Assembly (NCBI RefSeq): GCF_036322585.1
Contig: NZ_AP024600.1
Location: forward strand, 4,402,001-4,466,000
DNA length: 64,000 bases
DNA from: Luteolibacter sp. LG18
GTDB taxonomy: Bacteria > Verrucomicrobiota > Verrucomicrobiia > Verrucomicrobiales > Akkermansiaceae
Reading direction: 5' to 3'
The notes beneath the pieces are model-generated. The model was not told the DNA's origin, ran no database searches, and worked only from the letters and a program-made list of their open reading frames with translations. Each line of letters begins with the position of its first letter. Position 1 is the first letter of the stretch. Made by a program: the position numbers and the translations under genes. Positions 1 to 8,588 of the stretch are shown here, piece by piece.

Positions 1-1239
1 GAAGCTGATGATGTTTCCCGATCCGTGGTAGCCGACATCGGGGCCGTTGACGGCGACATAGGTGCCGCCTGAAAGAGGGTTTTCGCTGAGCCAGAACATG
101 TTGTCTGCAAAAGTGCGGACATTCGGTGCCACGTTCGGGTTGTTCGTCACCAGATTCGGATCATCGTTGAAGCTCGGTCCGATCGTACCGCCGAGTTCGT
201 GGCGGCCGGCATGATTGATGAACTCCTCGTCGGTGCCGTTCTCATTGATGACCCAGGGCGAGAACTGGTTGAACGATTGCCCATTCAGGTTGGTGCCGGC
301 GCGGCCGGAAATGTCGAAGTTGCGGGGCTCCGGGAAGAAGTCGTCGAGCACTCCGGCCTGGAAGGTGATCGAGGCCTCGGTGGGATAGGTGCCGCAGCCG
401 TTGGTCGTCTGAACGTAGGTGTCACCGGTGCCGGGAGGGCGATCGGTCACGGCCTGGGGATCGCGGGAGAGGTGGTCCCAGCGATCGAAGACCACCCGGC
501 CGAAGCTATCGATGAACGGGCCGAATGAGCCGGACGGGGAATGTTCGAGAAGGAACAGGTCGGAGCTCGCCGGATCGAGGCTCCACAGGCCGGTGACGGT
601 CGGGCGGAGCAGATACTCCTCGCGCTGCGGGTAGAGGTTCGCCTGGCCGTTGTGTGGTCGATCGCTGGCGAAGATGATCCGGCCATTGGTGCCGTAGCAC
701 GGGCAGATATTGTTGTAGGCGAGCGGCTGGTTCGCGACCTTGGTGATCACCGGTGTCTGGCCGGTGGCGAGGTTCGTGACCTCGTAAAGCTGCCAGACGA
801 ACACGGTGGTGTCGCTGGCGCTGGAGGGCACGCCGATGACCATGCTGAACAGGACGATGCCGCCGTTCCAATGCACGCTGGGATCGCGGACCGCCACGGT
901 GGCGAGGTTCGGTTTCCCGCCGGGGATGTTCCAGGTGGCGGTGTTCAGGAGATCGACGAACTGGTTCGCGCCGCTGGCGCTGCGGCGCAACCAGAGCGAG
1001 CCACCGCGAGGAGCGGAGTAGGTGTCGCCGAGATGGTTGCCGAATACCGAAACCGAGGTGGTCACGGAACTGACGGCGGTGCGCGAGTTTACCTCGACCG
1101 GGCAGGGGACCTGGGTGACGAAGACCAGATCATGTGCGGGCGTGGCCGGTGGGGTGGCGAGGGCCAGCGAGCCCGGCAGCAAGATTCCCGCGGCAATGCC
1201 AAGGCCACCGTGCAAACGTCCTTTTCGGAATCCGAGCAT
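1..1239 (-). CDS. Secreted beta-propeller-like protein, C-terminus cut off by the window edge
   Basis: I read this frame directly on the minus strand; it stays open for 413 codons from the ATG at 1239 to base 1, so the C-terminus is missing. The first 30 residues are a Sec signal peptide: basic MLGFRKGR, a hydrophobic stretch, then SLALATP. The mature part starts with DLVFVTQVP and is rich in short beta-strand and Gly/Asn turn segments such as RIIFASDRPH, as in TolB/PD40-type propellers. The opening also recalls the hydrazine-synthase-alpha-like propeller proteins common in Planctomycetes and Verrucomicrobia, but I cannot confirm that. There is no clear Shine-Dalgarno. It probably acts outside the cytoplasmic membrane; substrate unknown. 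It lies downstream of the large secreted gene at 1374-5918 on the same strand, separated by a terminator. Confidence 0.6.
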   Translation of the reverse strand, partial: MLGFRKGRLHGGLGIAAGILLPGSLALATPPATPAHDLVFVTQVPCPVEVNSRTAVSSVTTSVSVFGNHLGDTYSAPRGGSLWLRRSASGANQFVDLLNTATWNIPGGKPNLATVAVRDPSVHWNGGIVLFSMVIGVPSSASDTTVFVWQLYEVTNLATGQTPVITKVANQPLAYNNICPCYGTNGRIIFASDRPHNGQANLYPQREEYLLRPTVTGLWSLDPASSDLFLLEHSPSGSFGPFIDSFGRVVFDRWDHLSRDPQAVTDRPPGTGDTYVQTTNGCGTYPTEASITFQAGVLDDFFPEPRNFDISGRAGTNLNGQSFNQFSPWVINENGTDEEFINHAGRHELGGTIGPSFNDDPNLVTNNPNVAPNVRTFADNMFWLSENPLSGGTYVAVNGPDVGYHGSGNIISF

Positions 1240-1318
1240 GGAGGACTATATTTCGCATTTCGCAACGAATCGCACGGAGAATCCCATTGCATTTTTGTCA
1301 TCCGGATTATCAGGAAGC

Positions 1319-1352
1319 AAAAAAGGACGCACCCACGCCGGGCGCGTCCTTT
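1319..1352 (-). terminator. Rho-independent terminator after the 1374-5918 gene
   Basis: Arms at 1322-1330 (AAAGGACGC) and 1344-1352 (GCGTCCTTT) pair perfectly over 9 bp with a 13-nt loop. Read on the minus strand the hairpin ends in a run of six T. It sits 22 bp past the stop codon of the gene at 1374-5918, which it should terminate. Confidence 0.85.
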
Positions 1353-1373
1353 CGGTAACGATGGAGCCGAAAC

Positions 1374-4300
1374 TCAGGGCGTGGTCACCTTCATGCGCAT
1401 CATGCGCTTCGGGTGGTCGCCATCCGCCGGGACGCTGTCACCGACGATGAAGGTGATGGAACCGGAGCCATTGGCCGCGCTGATCCGGGACTCGCCGCCG
1501 CCGAGCCAGTTCCAAGAACCGGTGCCGGTCTTGGTGGCGATGTTCGTCCAGGTCACGAGGTCCTCGGTGCCCTGCACGAGGTAGGTGACGTCGGCCGGAT
1601 TGGGCGAGGGCAGCGTGAACTGGAGGGCGAGGCGGTCCTCGAACGAAGGATCGTTGTAGCCTTTCAGCAGTGTCGGCAGGGCGGCGAGGCCATTCGCGCC
1701 GGTGGCGGAAGCCGGGTCGATGCCAAGGCCGTATTCCACCAGGTTCTGCACGCCGTCGTGGTCGTAGTCGGCGTTGTTGGCGAGCAGGCCGTCCTCGCTG
1801 GTGACATTGAAGTGCGTCTCGCGCCAGGTGGTGACAGGGGCGTTCGGCTGAGTGATGCGGACACGGTAGGCGAGCACCAGGGTGTCGTTTTCCAAACCGC
1901 CGTTGTAGCTCTGGATCGCGCCGTTGGCGTCCATGTATTTGCCGCCGGAGGTGAGGAAGTCGTTGTCGTTGCCGACGAACAGGAAGAAGTCGTTCGGATA
2001 GGCCGGGTCGTTCACGGACACCAGGCCGAGCGCTTCCCACTTCTCGCAGATGCTGTTGATGTCGCCCGGGGCGGCATTGAGATTGAGCCCGAACTTGGCG
2101 ACTTCCGCGATGCCGAGGTCGAGCTTGCCGATCAGGTTCAGCGCCTCGGTCCACGACACCGGAGTGACGCCCGCGGTGAGCACGCCGCCCGGGGCGACCG
2201 CCGCGGCTTCGTTGTCATAGGTGCCGTTGATGTTGGTGGCACCGTTGAGCTCGGCGAGCAGGATCGACTTGAACACCGGGGAACCCGACGCGCCGCGACC
2301 GTTGCCATCGCGGGACAGGATCAGAAGCTGGTGGTTGTTGAGCGCCACGATCGAACTCTGGGCACCGGTGCGGTCGACGCTGCCGCCGGTGGTGGCGATA
2401 CGCGGAAGCTGCACGACATACTGGGCGACCGGGGTGGTCGGCGTGGCGGACGACGACACGTCGTAAACCAACAGGCGGGCGTTGGAACGGCCCTGGTTGC
2501 CGCTGCCGGAGTCCTGGATGGTGGCGCTCTGCATCAGGCCGAAAAGGCGGCTGCCGTCCGGGCTCTGAGCGATGCCTTCCATGCCCTGGTTGTCGCGGCG
2601 GCCGTTGTTCGGCGTGCCGTTGAAGTTGATCGTGCCGACCGGTGTGTGCGGCACGAGGACGGCCGGAAGCTGGACCTGACCATCGATCTGCTTCGCGGCG
2701 TTGAAGTGGTAGATGTAGGCACCGTATTCGTCGCCAACCCAGCCGGAGCCGGTCTTGTCCGGACGGCGGTCGAGGATCAGGCCCTCGGAATCGAGCGTCA
2801 GGCGGTTGCTCACCGATCCATCGCTCTGGGTGCTGGTGCCGGAAACGGAGGGGACCGTGGTGCCGAAGAGCGTGGTCTTGCTGTCCGCGTTCAGACCGGT
2901 GGTGAAGACCGGCGCGGTGCCCGCGTTGCCATCGTGGTCGTAGGTGAAGCGGGTGGAACCGGCGAAGCTCAGCGCGATCTGGTTCTGCGCGGTGGTGGTG
3001 GCCGTCGCGGTGTAGGGCGTGAACGTGAAGTCGAAGGCGTTGATGCGCGCCGCGTAGTTCGAGAAGATCGAGCCGCTGTTGTAACCACGGTCCGGGAGGA
3101 AGTTGAAACGCCCGCTCCAGGTACCGTTGTGGTTGTTCACGAAATTCGTGACCTGCATGTCCGAGATCGAACCGAGCGATTCGCCGGTGGCGGGATCGAT
3201 GGAGTTGGCCGCGAAACGCCCCACGCCCTGGAGCCCGAGGTTCACGAACTGGGTGCTGCCAACGGTCACGCCGCCGGACGGCCAGACGCCGGTGTTCGGC
3301 GTGAGAATGTCACGGCTCACACTGCTGTAGGGCACGCTCGGCGCGGCATCGTCATTGACGATCGTGCCGTTGCCTTGCGCATCGGAGATCGAGGCGGTGC
3401 CGGTGGTGTTGACGAGGTTGGTCAGGTTGACCACCAGCGTTTCATCGGTCTCCACGGTGGTGTCGCCGGTGATGGTGACATTCACGGTCTGTGTCAGCGC
3501 GCCGCCCGCGGTGAACGTGAGCGTGCCGGAGGCGGCGGTGTAGTCGCTGCCCGCGGTGGCCGTGCCATTGGCGGTGGCGTAATCGACCGTGAACGCGCCG
3601 GTGTTGTCCGAGCGGGAAACCGTAAAGGCCAGTGTGGCGGTGCCGCTGTTGCCCTCGGTCACGGACGCGTCGGAAATGGTCACGCTGGCCGGACCGGCAC
3701 CGGTGGTGAAGGCGGTGGTGGAGAAGGGGAGGTAGCTGGTGCCATCGCCACCGCCGACGTCTTCCCAGTTCGCCGCGACATTGCCGATCAGGGACAGGTA
3801 GGCGGCGAAGCTGGACTGGCCGGAGCGGGCACCCTTGTAGCGGGCACCGTCCGCGCTGGACGGCAGCACCACCGCGGTGGCCCCGGCGGTGAGGCCGGTG
3901 CCGCCGATCTCGGCATCCGCGCCGGTGGCATTGGTGATGGAGGCGAGGAACACGGTCGGCGTGCCGGAGGTGCCCTGGAAGGCATAAACCGTGTCGGCAC
4001 CGTTGCTCATGCCGGGGTTGGTCGAGTCGGTGTAAACCACGCTGCCGGTGGAGGCGGTGATCGTGCCCGAGATGGAATTCAGCGTCACGATGGTGCCCGC
4101 GGTCACGCCACCGGCGGGAGCGGTCCAGCGGTATTCGCTTTCACCGGTGTTGAAGGCTCCGCCCGAGCCGATGGCCGAGCCGTTCCATTCGTTGTCGTTG
4201 AAATAGATCTGGGTGCCCGCCGGAATGTCGGCGAGGGCGACGAAGGCGAGGTCGTCGGTGCCATCGGCGTTGAAACCGGTGAAGGCGATCGCGCCGGTGG

Positions 4301-5918
4301 CCAGCGTCGGGCCATTGCGGGTGACCGTCACCGTGTAGGTCTTGGTGGTGGTGCCGTTCGGCGCGGTCACCACGACCGTGATGGCGTTGTCACCGACGTT
4401 GAGCGGGATATTGCCGCTGGCCGGGCCGGAGGTCACCGCGGTGCCATTGACGGTGATCGTGGCGTTCACGTCCGACTTGGTGGGCGTGACGGTGATGCCG
4501 GTGGTGGCGTTGGAAACGCCCGCGGTGTAGGCGAGGGTGCCGGTGGCGAAGGACGGCGAGAGCGTGCCGGTGGAAAGCGTGAGCCCGGCGAGATCCGCAT
4601 TGGTCAGGCTGGAAACCGTGATGGTGGCGGCGCTGCTGTCCGCGGAGCCCTGGCTGTTGGTGGCGCGGACCCAGTAGGACGTGGTCGCGTTCAAGGCCGG
4701 GGTCGTAAGGCTGGCGGAGGTCGCCCCGGACACCGGATTGGAAGTGTCACCGGCGTTCCCCTGATACCACTGGTAGGTGGGGGCGGGATTGCCGCTGGCG
4801 GAGGCGGTCAGGGTGGCCGTGGCACCGGTGGAGATCGTCTGGCCGGTGGGCTGAGTGGAGAACGACGGGGCGCTCAGGGTGATCGCCACCGGGGCGAAGG
4901 CCACGCCCTTAACCGTGGCACCGGAGGGCGCGGTGTAAAGGGTGACGTTGTTCGCGGTGGTGATGTTGATGGTGGCGTTGTAGCCCGCGGTGTCGGTGAG
5001 CTTCAGCACGCTGTTCGCGGCGGTGCCCCCGGTGCCGGTGCTCACGTAGAGGAGAGCACCGCTGCCATTGTCCACGGCGGCCAGGCCGAAACCGCCGCCA
5101 CTGAGGGTGTAGCTGCCGTTCGCGGTCCACGAGCCGCTGACGAGCGAATACTTCGCGATGCCGGTGGAGCTCAGGACATAGAGCACGTCGAAGGCCGCGC
5201 CATTGTCGCCGGAGGAAACGAGGTAGAAGTCCTGCTTGTTGCTGTCGCCGATCGGCAGGCCGGGGAGGCCCACGAGGGTCGAACCGCTGGGGGCGGAAAG
5301 GGTGCTGACCGGGGCGGCCGAGGCGCTGGCCTGGAAGATGTAGGCCGCGCCGCCGAAGCTCTTCACGCTGCGGAAGTTTCCGGACGGGCTGGCCGAGGTG
5401 GAGCCGTTCGTGTAAACGCCGCCTTGGTCGCCGATGAACCACGCGGTGTTGTTCAAGCTGATGGCGCTGCGGGTCTGGTTGCCACTGCCACCGGTGTAGG
5501 TGGCCTGCAGGGCATAGGTGCCGGAGGGATCGAAGCTCCCCACGCCGCGGGCGAGGATGGTGTTGGCGTTGCCGCTGGTGGTCGTGGAATTGTGGCCGGT
5601 GAAGCAGACCAGGGTGCCATCGTTCGAGTTTGCCAGGTAGCCCGTGCTGGTGGCGGAACCGCTGATGCGCAGGGCGCTGGAACCCGTCGAGGGGATCGCG
5701 AGCGTGTTGGCGGGCGTCTGGTTGGCGGTCGCGGGATTCAATTCCACGATCGTGGCCGTGGTGTTGTTCGCGCTGGCGTTGTCCGCCTGGAGGACGGCAA
5801 TGTTGCCCGCGGTGAACGCCGCGGCGTGGGCCAGCGGGGCGAGGGGCATGGCCGCCAGACCGGCGGTGCCAATCAGGACGGCGGCCTTGCGGCCGGGGGA
5901 GGATGGGGAGGCGTGCAT
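1374..5918 (-). CDS. Large secreted multidomain protein with esterase-like phytase domain
   Basis: This 1514-residue protein is exported. I chose the ATG at 5918 because it opens a classic signal peptide (basic SPGRK, hydrophobic core, cleavage near LAHAAA); an in-frame start 60 bp upstream would bury it. Approximate order: propeller-like Ser/Thr/Gly-rich region 30-340; Ig-like domain 343-435 (YQWYQG, YWVRATNSQG); cadherin-like beta-sandwich 439-540; lamin-tail-like region 544-735; Calx-beta domain 746-858 (SVTEGNSGTA, ETDETLVVNL); esterase-like phytase (PF13449-type) 889-1256 with DSEGL, VGDEYG and NQGMEGIA; a C-terminal beta domain from about 1392 with LVEYGLGIDP, a segment typical of Verrucomicrobial exoproteins. 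The likely role is an extracellular phosphoesterase or adhesin-like hydrolase; the substrate is inferred only from the family. Confidence 0.75.
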   Translation of the reverse strand: MHASPSSPGRKAAVLIGTAGLAAMPLAPLAHAAAFTAGNIAVLQADNASANNTTATIVELNPATANQTPANTLAIPSTGSSALRISGSATSTGYLANSNDGTLVCFTGHNSTTTSGNANTILARGVGSFDPSGTYALQATYTGGSGNQTRSAISLNNTAWFIGDQGGVYTNGSTSASPSGNFRSVKSFGGAAYIFQASASAAPVSTLSAPSGSTLVGLPGLPIGDSNKQDFYLVSSGDNGAAFDVLYVLSSTGIAKYSLVSGSWTANGSYTLSGGGFGLAAVDNGSGALLYVSTGTGGTAANSVLKLTDTAGYNATINITTANNVTLYTAPSGATVKGVAFAPVAITLSAPSFSTQPTGQTISTGATATLTASASGNPAPTYQWYQGNAGDTSNPVSGATSASLTTPALNATTSYWVRATNSQGSADSSAATITVSSLTNADLAGLTLSTGTLSPSFATGTLAYTAGVSNATTGITVTPTKSDVNATITVNGTAVTSGPASGNIPLNVGDNAITVVVTAPNGTTTKTYTVTVTRNGPTLATGAIAFTGFNADGTDDLAFVALADIPAGTQIYFNDNEWNGSAIGSGGAFNTGESEYRWTAPAGGVTAGTIVTLNSISGTITASTGSVVYTDSTNPGMSNGADTVYAFQGTSGTPTVFLASITNATGADAEIGGTGLTAGATAVVLPSSADGARYKGARSGQSSFAAYLSLIGNVAANWEDVGGGDGTSYLPFSTTAFTTGAGPASVTISDASVTEGNSGTATLAFTVSRSDNTGAFTVDYATANGTATAGSDYTAASGTLTFTAGGALTQTVNVTITGDTTVETDETLVVNLTNLVNTTGTASISDAQGNGTIVNDDAAPSVPYSSVSRDILTPNTGVWPSGGVTVGSTQFVNLGLQGVGRFAANSIDPATGESLGSISDMQVTNFVNNHNGTWSGRFNFLPDRGYNSGSIFSNYAARINAFDFTFTPYTATATTTAQNQIALSFAGSTRFTYDHDGNAGTAPVFTTGLNADSKTTLFGTTVPSVSGTSTQSDGSVSNRLTLDSEGLILDRRPDKTGSGWVGDEYGAYIYHFNAAKQIDGQVQLPAVLVPHTPVGTINFNGTPNNGRRDNQGMEGIAQSPDGSRLFGLMQSATIQDSGSGNQGRSNARLLVYDVSSSATPTTPVAQYVVQLPRIATTGGSVDRTGAQSSIVALNNHQLLILSRDGNGRGASGSPVFKSILLAELNGATNINGTYDNEAAAVAPGGVLTAGVTPVSWTEALNLIGKLDLGIAEVAKFGLNLNAAPGDINSICEKWEALGLVSVNDPAYPNDFFLFVGNDNDFLTSGGKYMDANGAIQSYNGGLENDTLVLAYRVRITQPNAPVTTWRETHFNVTSEDGLLANNADYDHDGVQNLVEYGLGIDPASATGANGLAALPTLLKGYNDPSFEDRLALQFTLPSPNPADVTYLVQGTEDLVTWTNIATKTGTGSWNWLGGGESRISAANGSGSITFIVGDSVPADGDHPKRMMRMKVTTP

Positions 5919-6067
5919 GAGCTCGGGAGGCGCTGTTAGGAAAGCAGCGCATCCTTGCCCTCCTCCCGGAGCCCTCAAACCCGCCGTGGTGACACCTTGG
6001 ACACAATGGAGCGTCTCCCACCCGGAAGCCTTGCGGCCCGGCCCGGATGGGGATACAACAGCGGACC

Positions 6068-6826
6068 ATGTCCTTGCTGCTCGGCGTCAATATCGACCAC
6101 GTGGCCACCCTTCGCCAGGCCCGCTACGCGCTTCTCCCGGATTCCCCGAATGCCGAGCCTTCGCCAGTGGATGCCGCCCACGACTCCATCGAAGGGGGCG
6201 CGGACTCGATCACCATCCACGTCCGCGGCGACCGCCGCCACATGCAGGACCGGGATGCCAAGCTGATCCGCGCCGAGATCGGCGTGCCGATCAATTTCGA
6301 AATGGGCATCACCGAGGAGATGATCGCGCTCGCCCTGGAGCTCCGCCCGCAGTTCGCCTGCCTGGTGCCGGAGACCCGCGAGGAGGTCACCACCGAGGGC
6401 GGGCTGGACGTCGTCGGCCGCCGCCGGGAAACCGGTGACTGTATCCGCCGCCTCCAGGCGGCGGGCATCCGCGTGAGCCTGTTCATCGATCCGGATCTCG
6501 ATCAGGTGAAGGCCTCCGCCGAGTTGGGCGCGGAAATGGTCGAGCTCCACACCGGCTGTTTCGCGAACGCGGAAGGCGACGCGGTCGAGACCGAGGTCCA
6601 GCGACTGGCGGACGCCGCGCGGCTGGGCCACTCGCTCGGCCTCCAGATCAACGCCGGCCACGGCATCAACTATGGCAACCTGTTCCGCCTCTTCGCGGTG
6701 CCGCACCTCACCGAGCTGAACATCGGCCACAGCATCGTGTCCCGCGCCATGCGGGTCGGCATGATGGAGGCCGTGCGCCAGATGAAGCAGCTCATGGCCA
6801 CCTATCCGACCGGCGCATGCGACTGA
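6068..6826 (+). CDS. pdxJ: Pyridoxine 5'-phosphate synthase PdxJ
   Basis: PdxJ condenses 1-deoxy-D-xylulose 5-phosphate with 3-amino-2-oxopropyl phosphate to give pyridoxine 5'-phosphate, the last ring-forming step of the DXP-dependent vitamin B6 pathway; it is cytoplasmic. The 252-residue product has the family blocks LLGVNIDHVATLRQAR, ITIHVRGDRRHMQDRD, NFEMGITEEM, VPETREEVTTEGGLD, HTGCFA and NAGHGINY in the expected order and full length. The ATG at 6068 begins exactly at the conserved SLLLGVNIDH; an in-frame ATG at 6047 would add seven non-conserved residues. Its last 10 bases overlap acpS, so the two are translationally coupled, as pdxJ-acpS pairs often are. The upstream gene is divergent, so the promoter must lie in 5919-6067. 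Confidence 0.97.
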   Translation: MSLLLGVNIDHVATLRQARYALLPDSPNAEPSPVDAAHDSIEGGADSITIHVRGDRRHMQDRDAKLIRAEIGVPINFEMGITEEMIALALELRPQFACLVPETREEVTTEGGLDVVGRRRETGDCIRRLQAAGIRVSLFIDPDLDQVKASAELGAEMVELHTGCFANAEGDAVETEVQRLADAARLGHSLGLQINAGHGINYGNLFRLFAVPHLTELNIGHSIVSRAMRVGMMEAVRQMKQLMATYPTGACD

Positions 6827-7197
6827 TCGGCATTGGCATCGACGTGGTGGAGGTCCAGCGGATCGCCGAGGCGCTGGAGCGTCACGGCGAGGCCTTTGGC
6901 GAACGGATCTTCACGCCCGGCGAGCGCGCCTACTGTTCCTCCCAAAAACGACCGGCGCTGCACTACGCGGCGCGTTTCGCGGCGAAGGAAGCGGTGGCGA
7001 AGGCCTTCGGCACCGGCATCGGAAAGGACCTCGGCTGGCTGGACATGGAAATCATCCGCCGCGAATCCGGTGAGCCCGCCGTTGTCCTCACCGGCACCGG
7101 CAAGGTCTACGCGGAGTCGGTTGGCATCACCGAGGTGAAGATCAGCCTGACCCACGCCCGCGACTACGCCGCCGCGAATGCGGTCGCGCTGGGGTGA
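6817..7197 (+). CDS. acpS: Holo-[acyl-carrier-protein] synthase AcpS
   Basis: AcpS transfers 4'-phosphopantetheine from CoA to the serine of acyl carrier protein, activating fatty-acid synthesis. The 126-residue length is normal. The N-terminus IGIGIDVVEVQRI carries the Mg-binding Asp (residue 9) and FAAKEAVAKAFGTGIG the catalytic Glu and Lys; KISLTHARDYAAA closes the fold. The start lies inside pdxJ (10 bp overlap), which indicates one transcript. The TGA stop is also the first triplet of a repeat arm that recurs inverted at 8588. Confidence 0.97.
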   Translation: MRLIGIGIDVVEVQRIAEALERHGEAFGERIFTPGERAYCSSQKRPALHYAARFAAKEAVAKAFGTGIGKDLGWLDMEIIRRESGEPAVVLTGTGKVYAESVGITEVKISLTHARDYAAANAVALG

Positions 7198-7250
7198 GGA
7201 GTTGAGGCTTCAGCCGAGGAGGGTCTTCAGGGGGCGGAGGCTGGAGAGAT
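7195..7250 (+). repeat. Repeat family A, copy 1 (outer arm of palindromic spacer)
   Basis: The 40 bases 7195-7234, beginning TGAGGAGTTGAGGCTTCAGC, recur as a reverse complement at 8549-8588 with a single C/T difference. Similarity continues weakly through GGAGGCT to about 7250. The copy starts on the stop codon of acpS. Between here and the IS (7251-7422) I see no gene, only degenerate repeats: a segment of CGCAAAG-like units at 7258-7290, and TACAGCATTTT followed by GTAGCCG at about 7303-7331, which matches the other side of the spacer in inverted order. Confidence 0.85.
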
Positions 7251-7422
7251 TTCAGCCGCAAAGAGGCGCAAGAAGAGACGCAAAAAGGGAAGACCTTCGT
7301 TACAGCATTTTGTGTTAAAGCGTAGCCGCGCGCGCTGCTCTGAAAAATGGCGGCACCAAATCAAATGTCGCTCTTTAGGCCGTGGAGCGAAGGAACCACA
7401 GATGAACTGATTACGCTGATTA

Positions 7423-8269
7423 GAGGTGGTTTCAAAAGTGTCTAACGAGGATCATGATGCAGGCGAGCTTGAAGAATCCGCTATATAGCTCGATGCGCCG
7501 TTCGTGGCGTACGATCAGTCGCCGCCAATTTCCTATCCAGGCAAAAAGCCGTTCGATTTTCCATCGATGCCGATAACGGCGCAACGCCCTCCCATCCTGC
7601 ATCGAGGCTCGCTTGCGGTTGCGGCGGTGCGGGCAGATCAACTCTCCATCGAGGTGGCGCATGAAGCGACGGAGATGGTCGGCATCATAGGCTCGATCAA
7701 CGATCAATCGCCTCGGAAAACGACCGGTCTTCTCCTTGCAATCCGCCAATGTTGGCAACACCAAGGTCACCTCTGCGGGCGATGCCGAGGCAAGGGTGCT
7801 TCCCAGAGGAAGACCCTGGCCGTCCGCCACCACCATCCACTTCGTTCCCTTTCCCTTCTTGGTTTTTCCGACGCAGAGCCCCCTTTTTTGGCCGGAGCGA
7901 AACTGCCGTCCATGAAGCATTGCTCCCAATCGAGCAGATCCTGAGCATCGAGTTGGGCGATGAAAGCTCTCCAGAGTCCATCCCACACGCCGTCCTCCTC
8001 CCAATCCCGGAGCCGTCTCCAGCAGGTGGAGGCACTGGGCAGGTGCTTGGGAAGATCTCGCCAACGGGCACCTGTTTTGAGCACCCAGAGGATTCCTTCG
8101 AGCACATCGCGGTCGGCGCAACGTGGGCGGCCGAAAGAGTTGGTGTCTGGCAGAAGCGGAGAGACGCGTCCCCACACCCCATCGATCATGAACTCGTAGA
8201 GCACGCTCTCTGTTCATAGACACAAGGCCGGGCCGTACAAGCCCCGATTCAGACTTTTGAAACCACCTC
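7423..8269 (-). mobile_element. IS5-family (IS427-like) insertion sequence, 847 bp, apparently intact
   Basis: The ends are perfect 17-bp inverted repeats, GAGGTGGTTTCAAAAGT at 7423-7439 and its reverse complement at 8253-8269. A TA dinucleotide on each side (7421-7422, 8270-8271) fits the 2-bp target duplication of the IS427 group. The interior holds one transposase split into two frames. It lies in the left arm of an older palindrome (see 8272-8330). No second copy is in the window. Confidence 0.93.
7432..8204 (-). CDS. IS5-family transposase made by -1 ribosomal frameshifting
   Basis: The DDE transposase is encoded in two overlapping frames. Frame one starts at GTG 8204 (or ATG 8189, MIDGVWGRVSPLL) and carries the N-terminal DUF4096-like region, LKTGARWRDLPKHLP and the first catalytic Asp in FMDGSFAPAKKG; it ends at 7767. 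The second frame supplies KTKKGKGTKW, the second Asp in LIVDRAYDADHL and the Glu in HRWKIERLFAW, ending at 7432. The switch is needed at the A6G5 run (minus strand, 7889-7879), where moving back one base joins APAKKG to the GKTKKGKGTK that family members normally have next. With the shift all three catalytic residues are present in about 257 residues, so the element may still be active. Confidence 0.88.
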
Positions 8270-8271
8270 TA

Positions 8272-8330
8272 CACAGATTGAAGAGTTTTTAAATCACTCT
8301 TAATCAGTAAATCAGTGTAATCAGTAGTTC
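8272..8330. repeat. Right part of an AT-rich palindrome split by the IS
   Basis: With the IS and one TA removed, 7404-7422 joined to 8272-8330 forms an imperfect palindrome of about 78 bp. The left arm GAACTGATTACGCTGATTAC matches the reverse complement of the right arm ending TCAGTGTAATCAGTAGTTC, and GAAGAGT pairs with ACTCTTA near the centre. The IS target TA lies in the left arm. Confidence 0.75.
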
Positions 8331-8447
8331 TCCTTCCGAAGGCGAAGAGAGTAGGATTCATCTTCCATGCGGAGACGTGGAGCCTCGGCAGATGCCCAGA
8401 ATCACCTCTGGGAATGGGTGGAGCGAGACGCGATTTCGATGAACCTC

Positions 8448-8479
8448 CGGCTACGGTATTTTGAAAAATGCTGTAGCGG
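8448..8479. repeat. 32-bp imperfect palindrome (REP-like)
   Basis: CGGCTACGGTATTTT and AAAATGCTGTAGCGG pair with two internal mismatches around a short centre. A related TACAGCATTTT...GTAGCCG stretch lies inverted at 7303-7331. No credible gene was found in 8331-8530; the rest of this spacer is unassigned. Confidence 0.7.
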
Positions 8480-8530
8480 ATTTGGCGGAAGCCCGTCTTC
8501 TCTTCCTTAAAACTGAACACCAGCAAACTT

Positions 8531-8588
8531 CTCGATAGCCTCCCCCCCCCCCCTGAAGACCCTCCTCGGCTAAAGCCTCAACTCCTCA
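8531..8588 (-). repeat. Repeat family A, copy 2 (outer arm, with C12 tract)
   Basis: Inverted copy of 7195-7250, beginning on the stop codon of the DUF1801 gene. Where copy 1 reads GGGGGCGGAGGCT this copy reads an uninterrupted G run (C12 on the plus strand, 8542-8553) before GGAGGCT, so the homopolymer is an expansion inside the element. Confidence 0.85.

Noticed and set aside
1413..5939. Very long plus-strand open frame (about 1500 codons) opposite the large secreted gene
   Set aside because: It is the antisense frame of a GC-rich gene with strong codon bias; the translation is Gly/Arg/Val-rich low complexity with no domain, while the minus strand has a signal peptide and known modules.
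8269..8526. Possible 85-residue minus-strand protein in the IS-flanking spacer
   Set aside because: It lies wholly in palindromic repeat DNA, has no start signal or neighbour and no recognisable motif.
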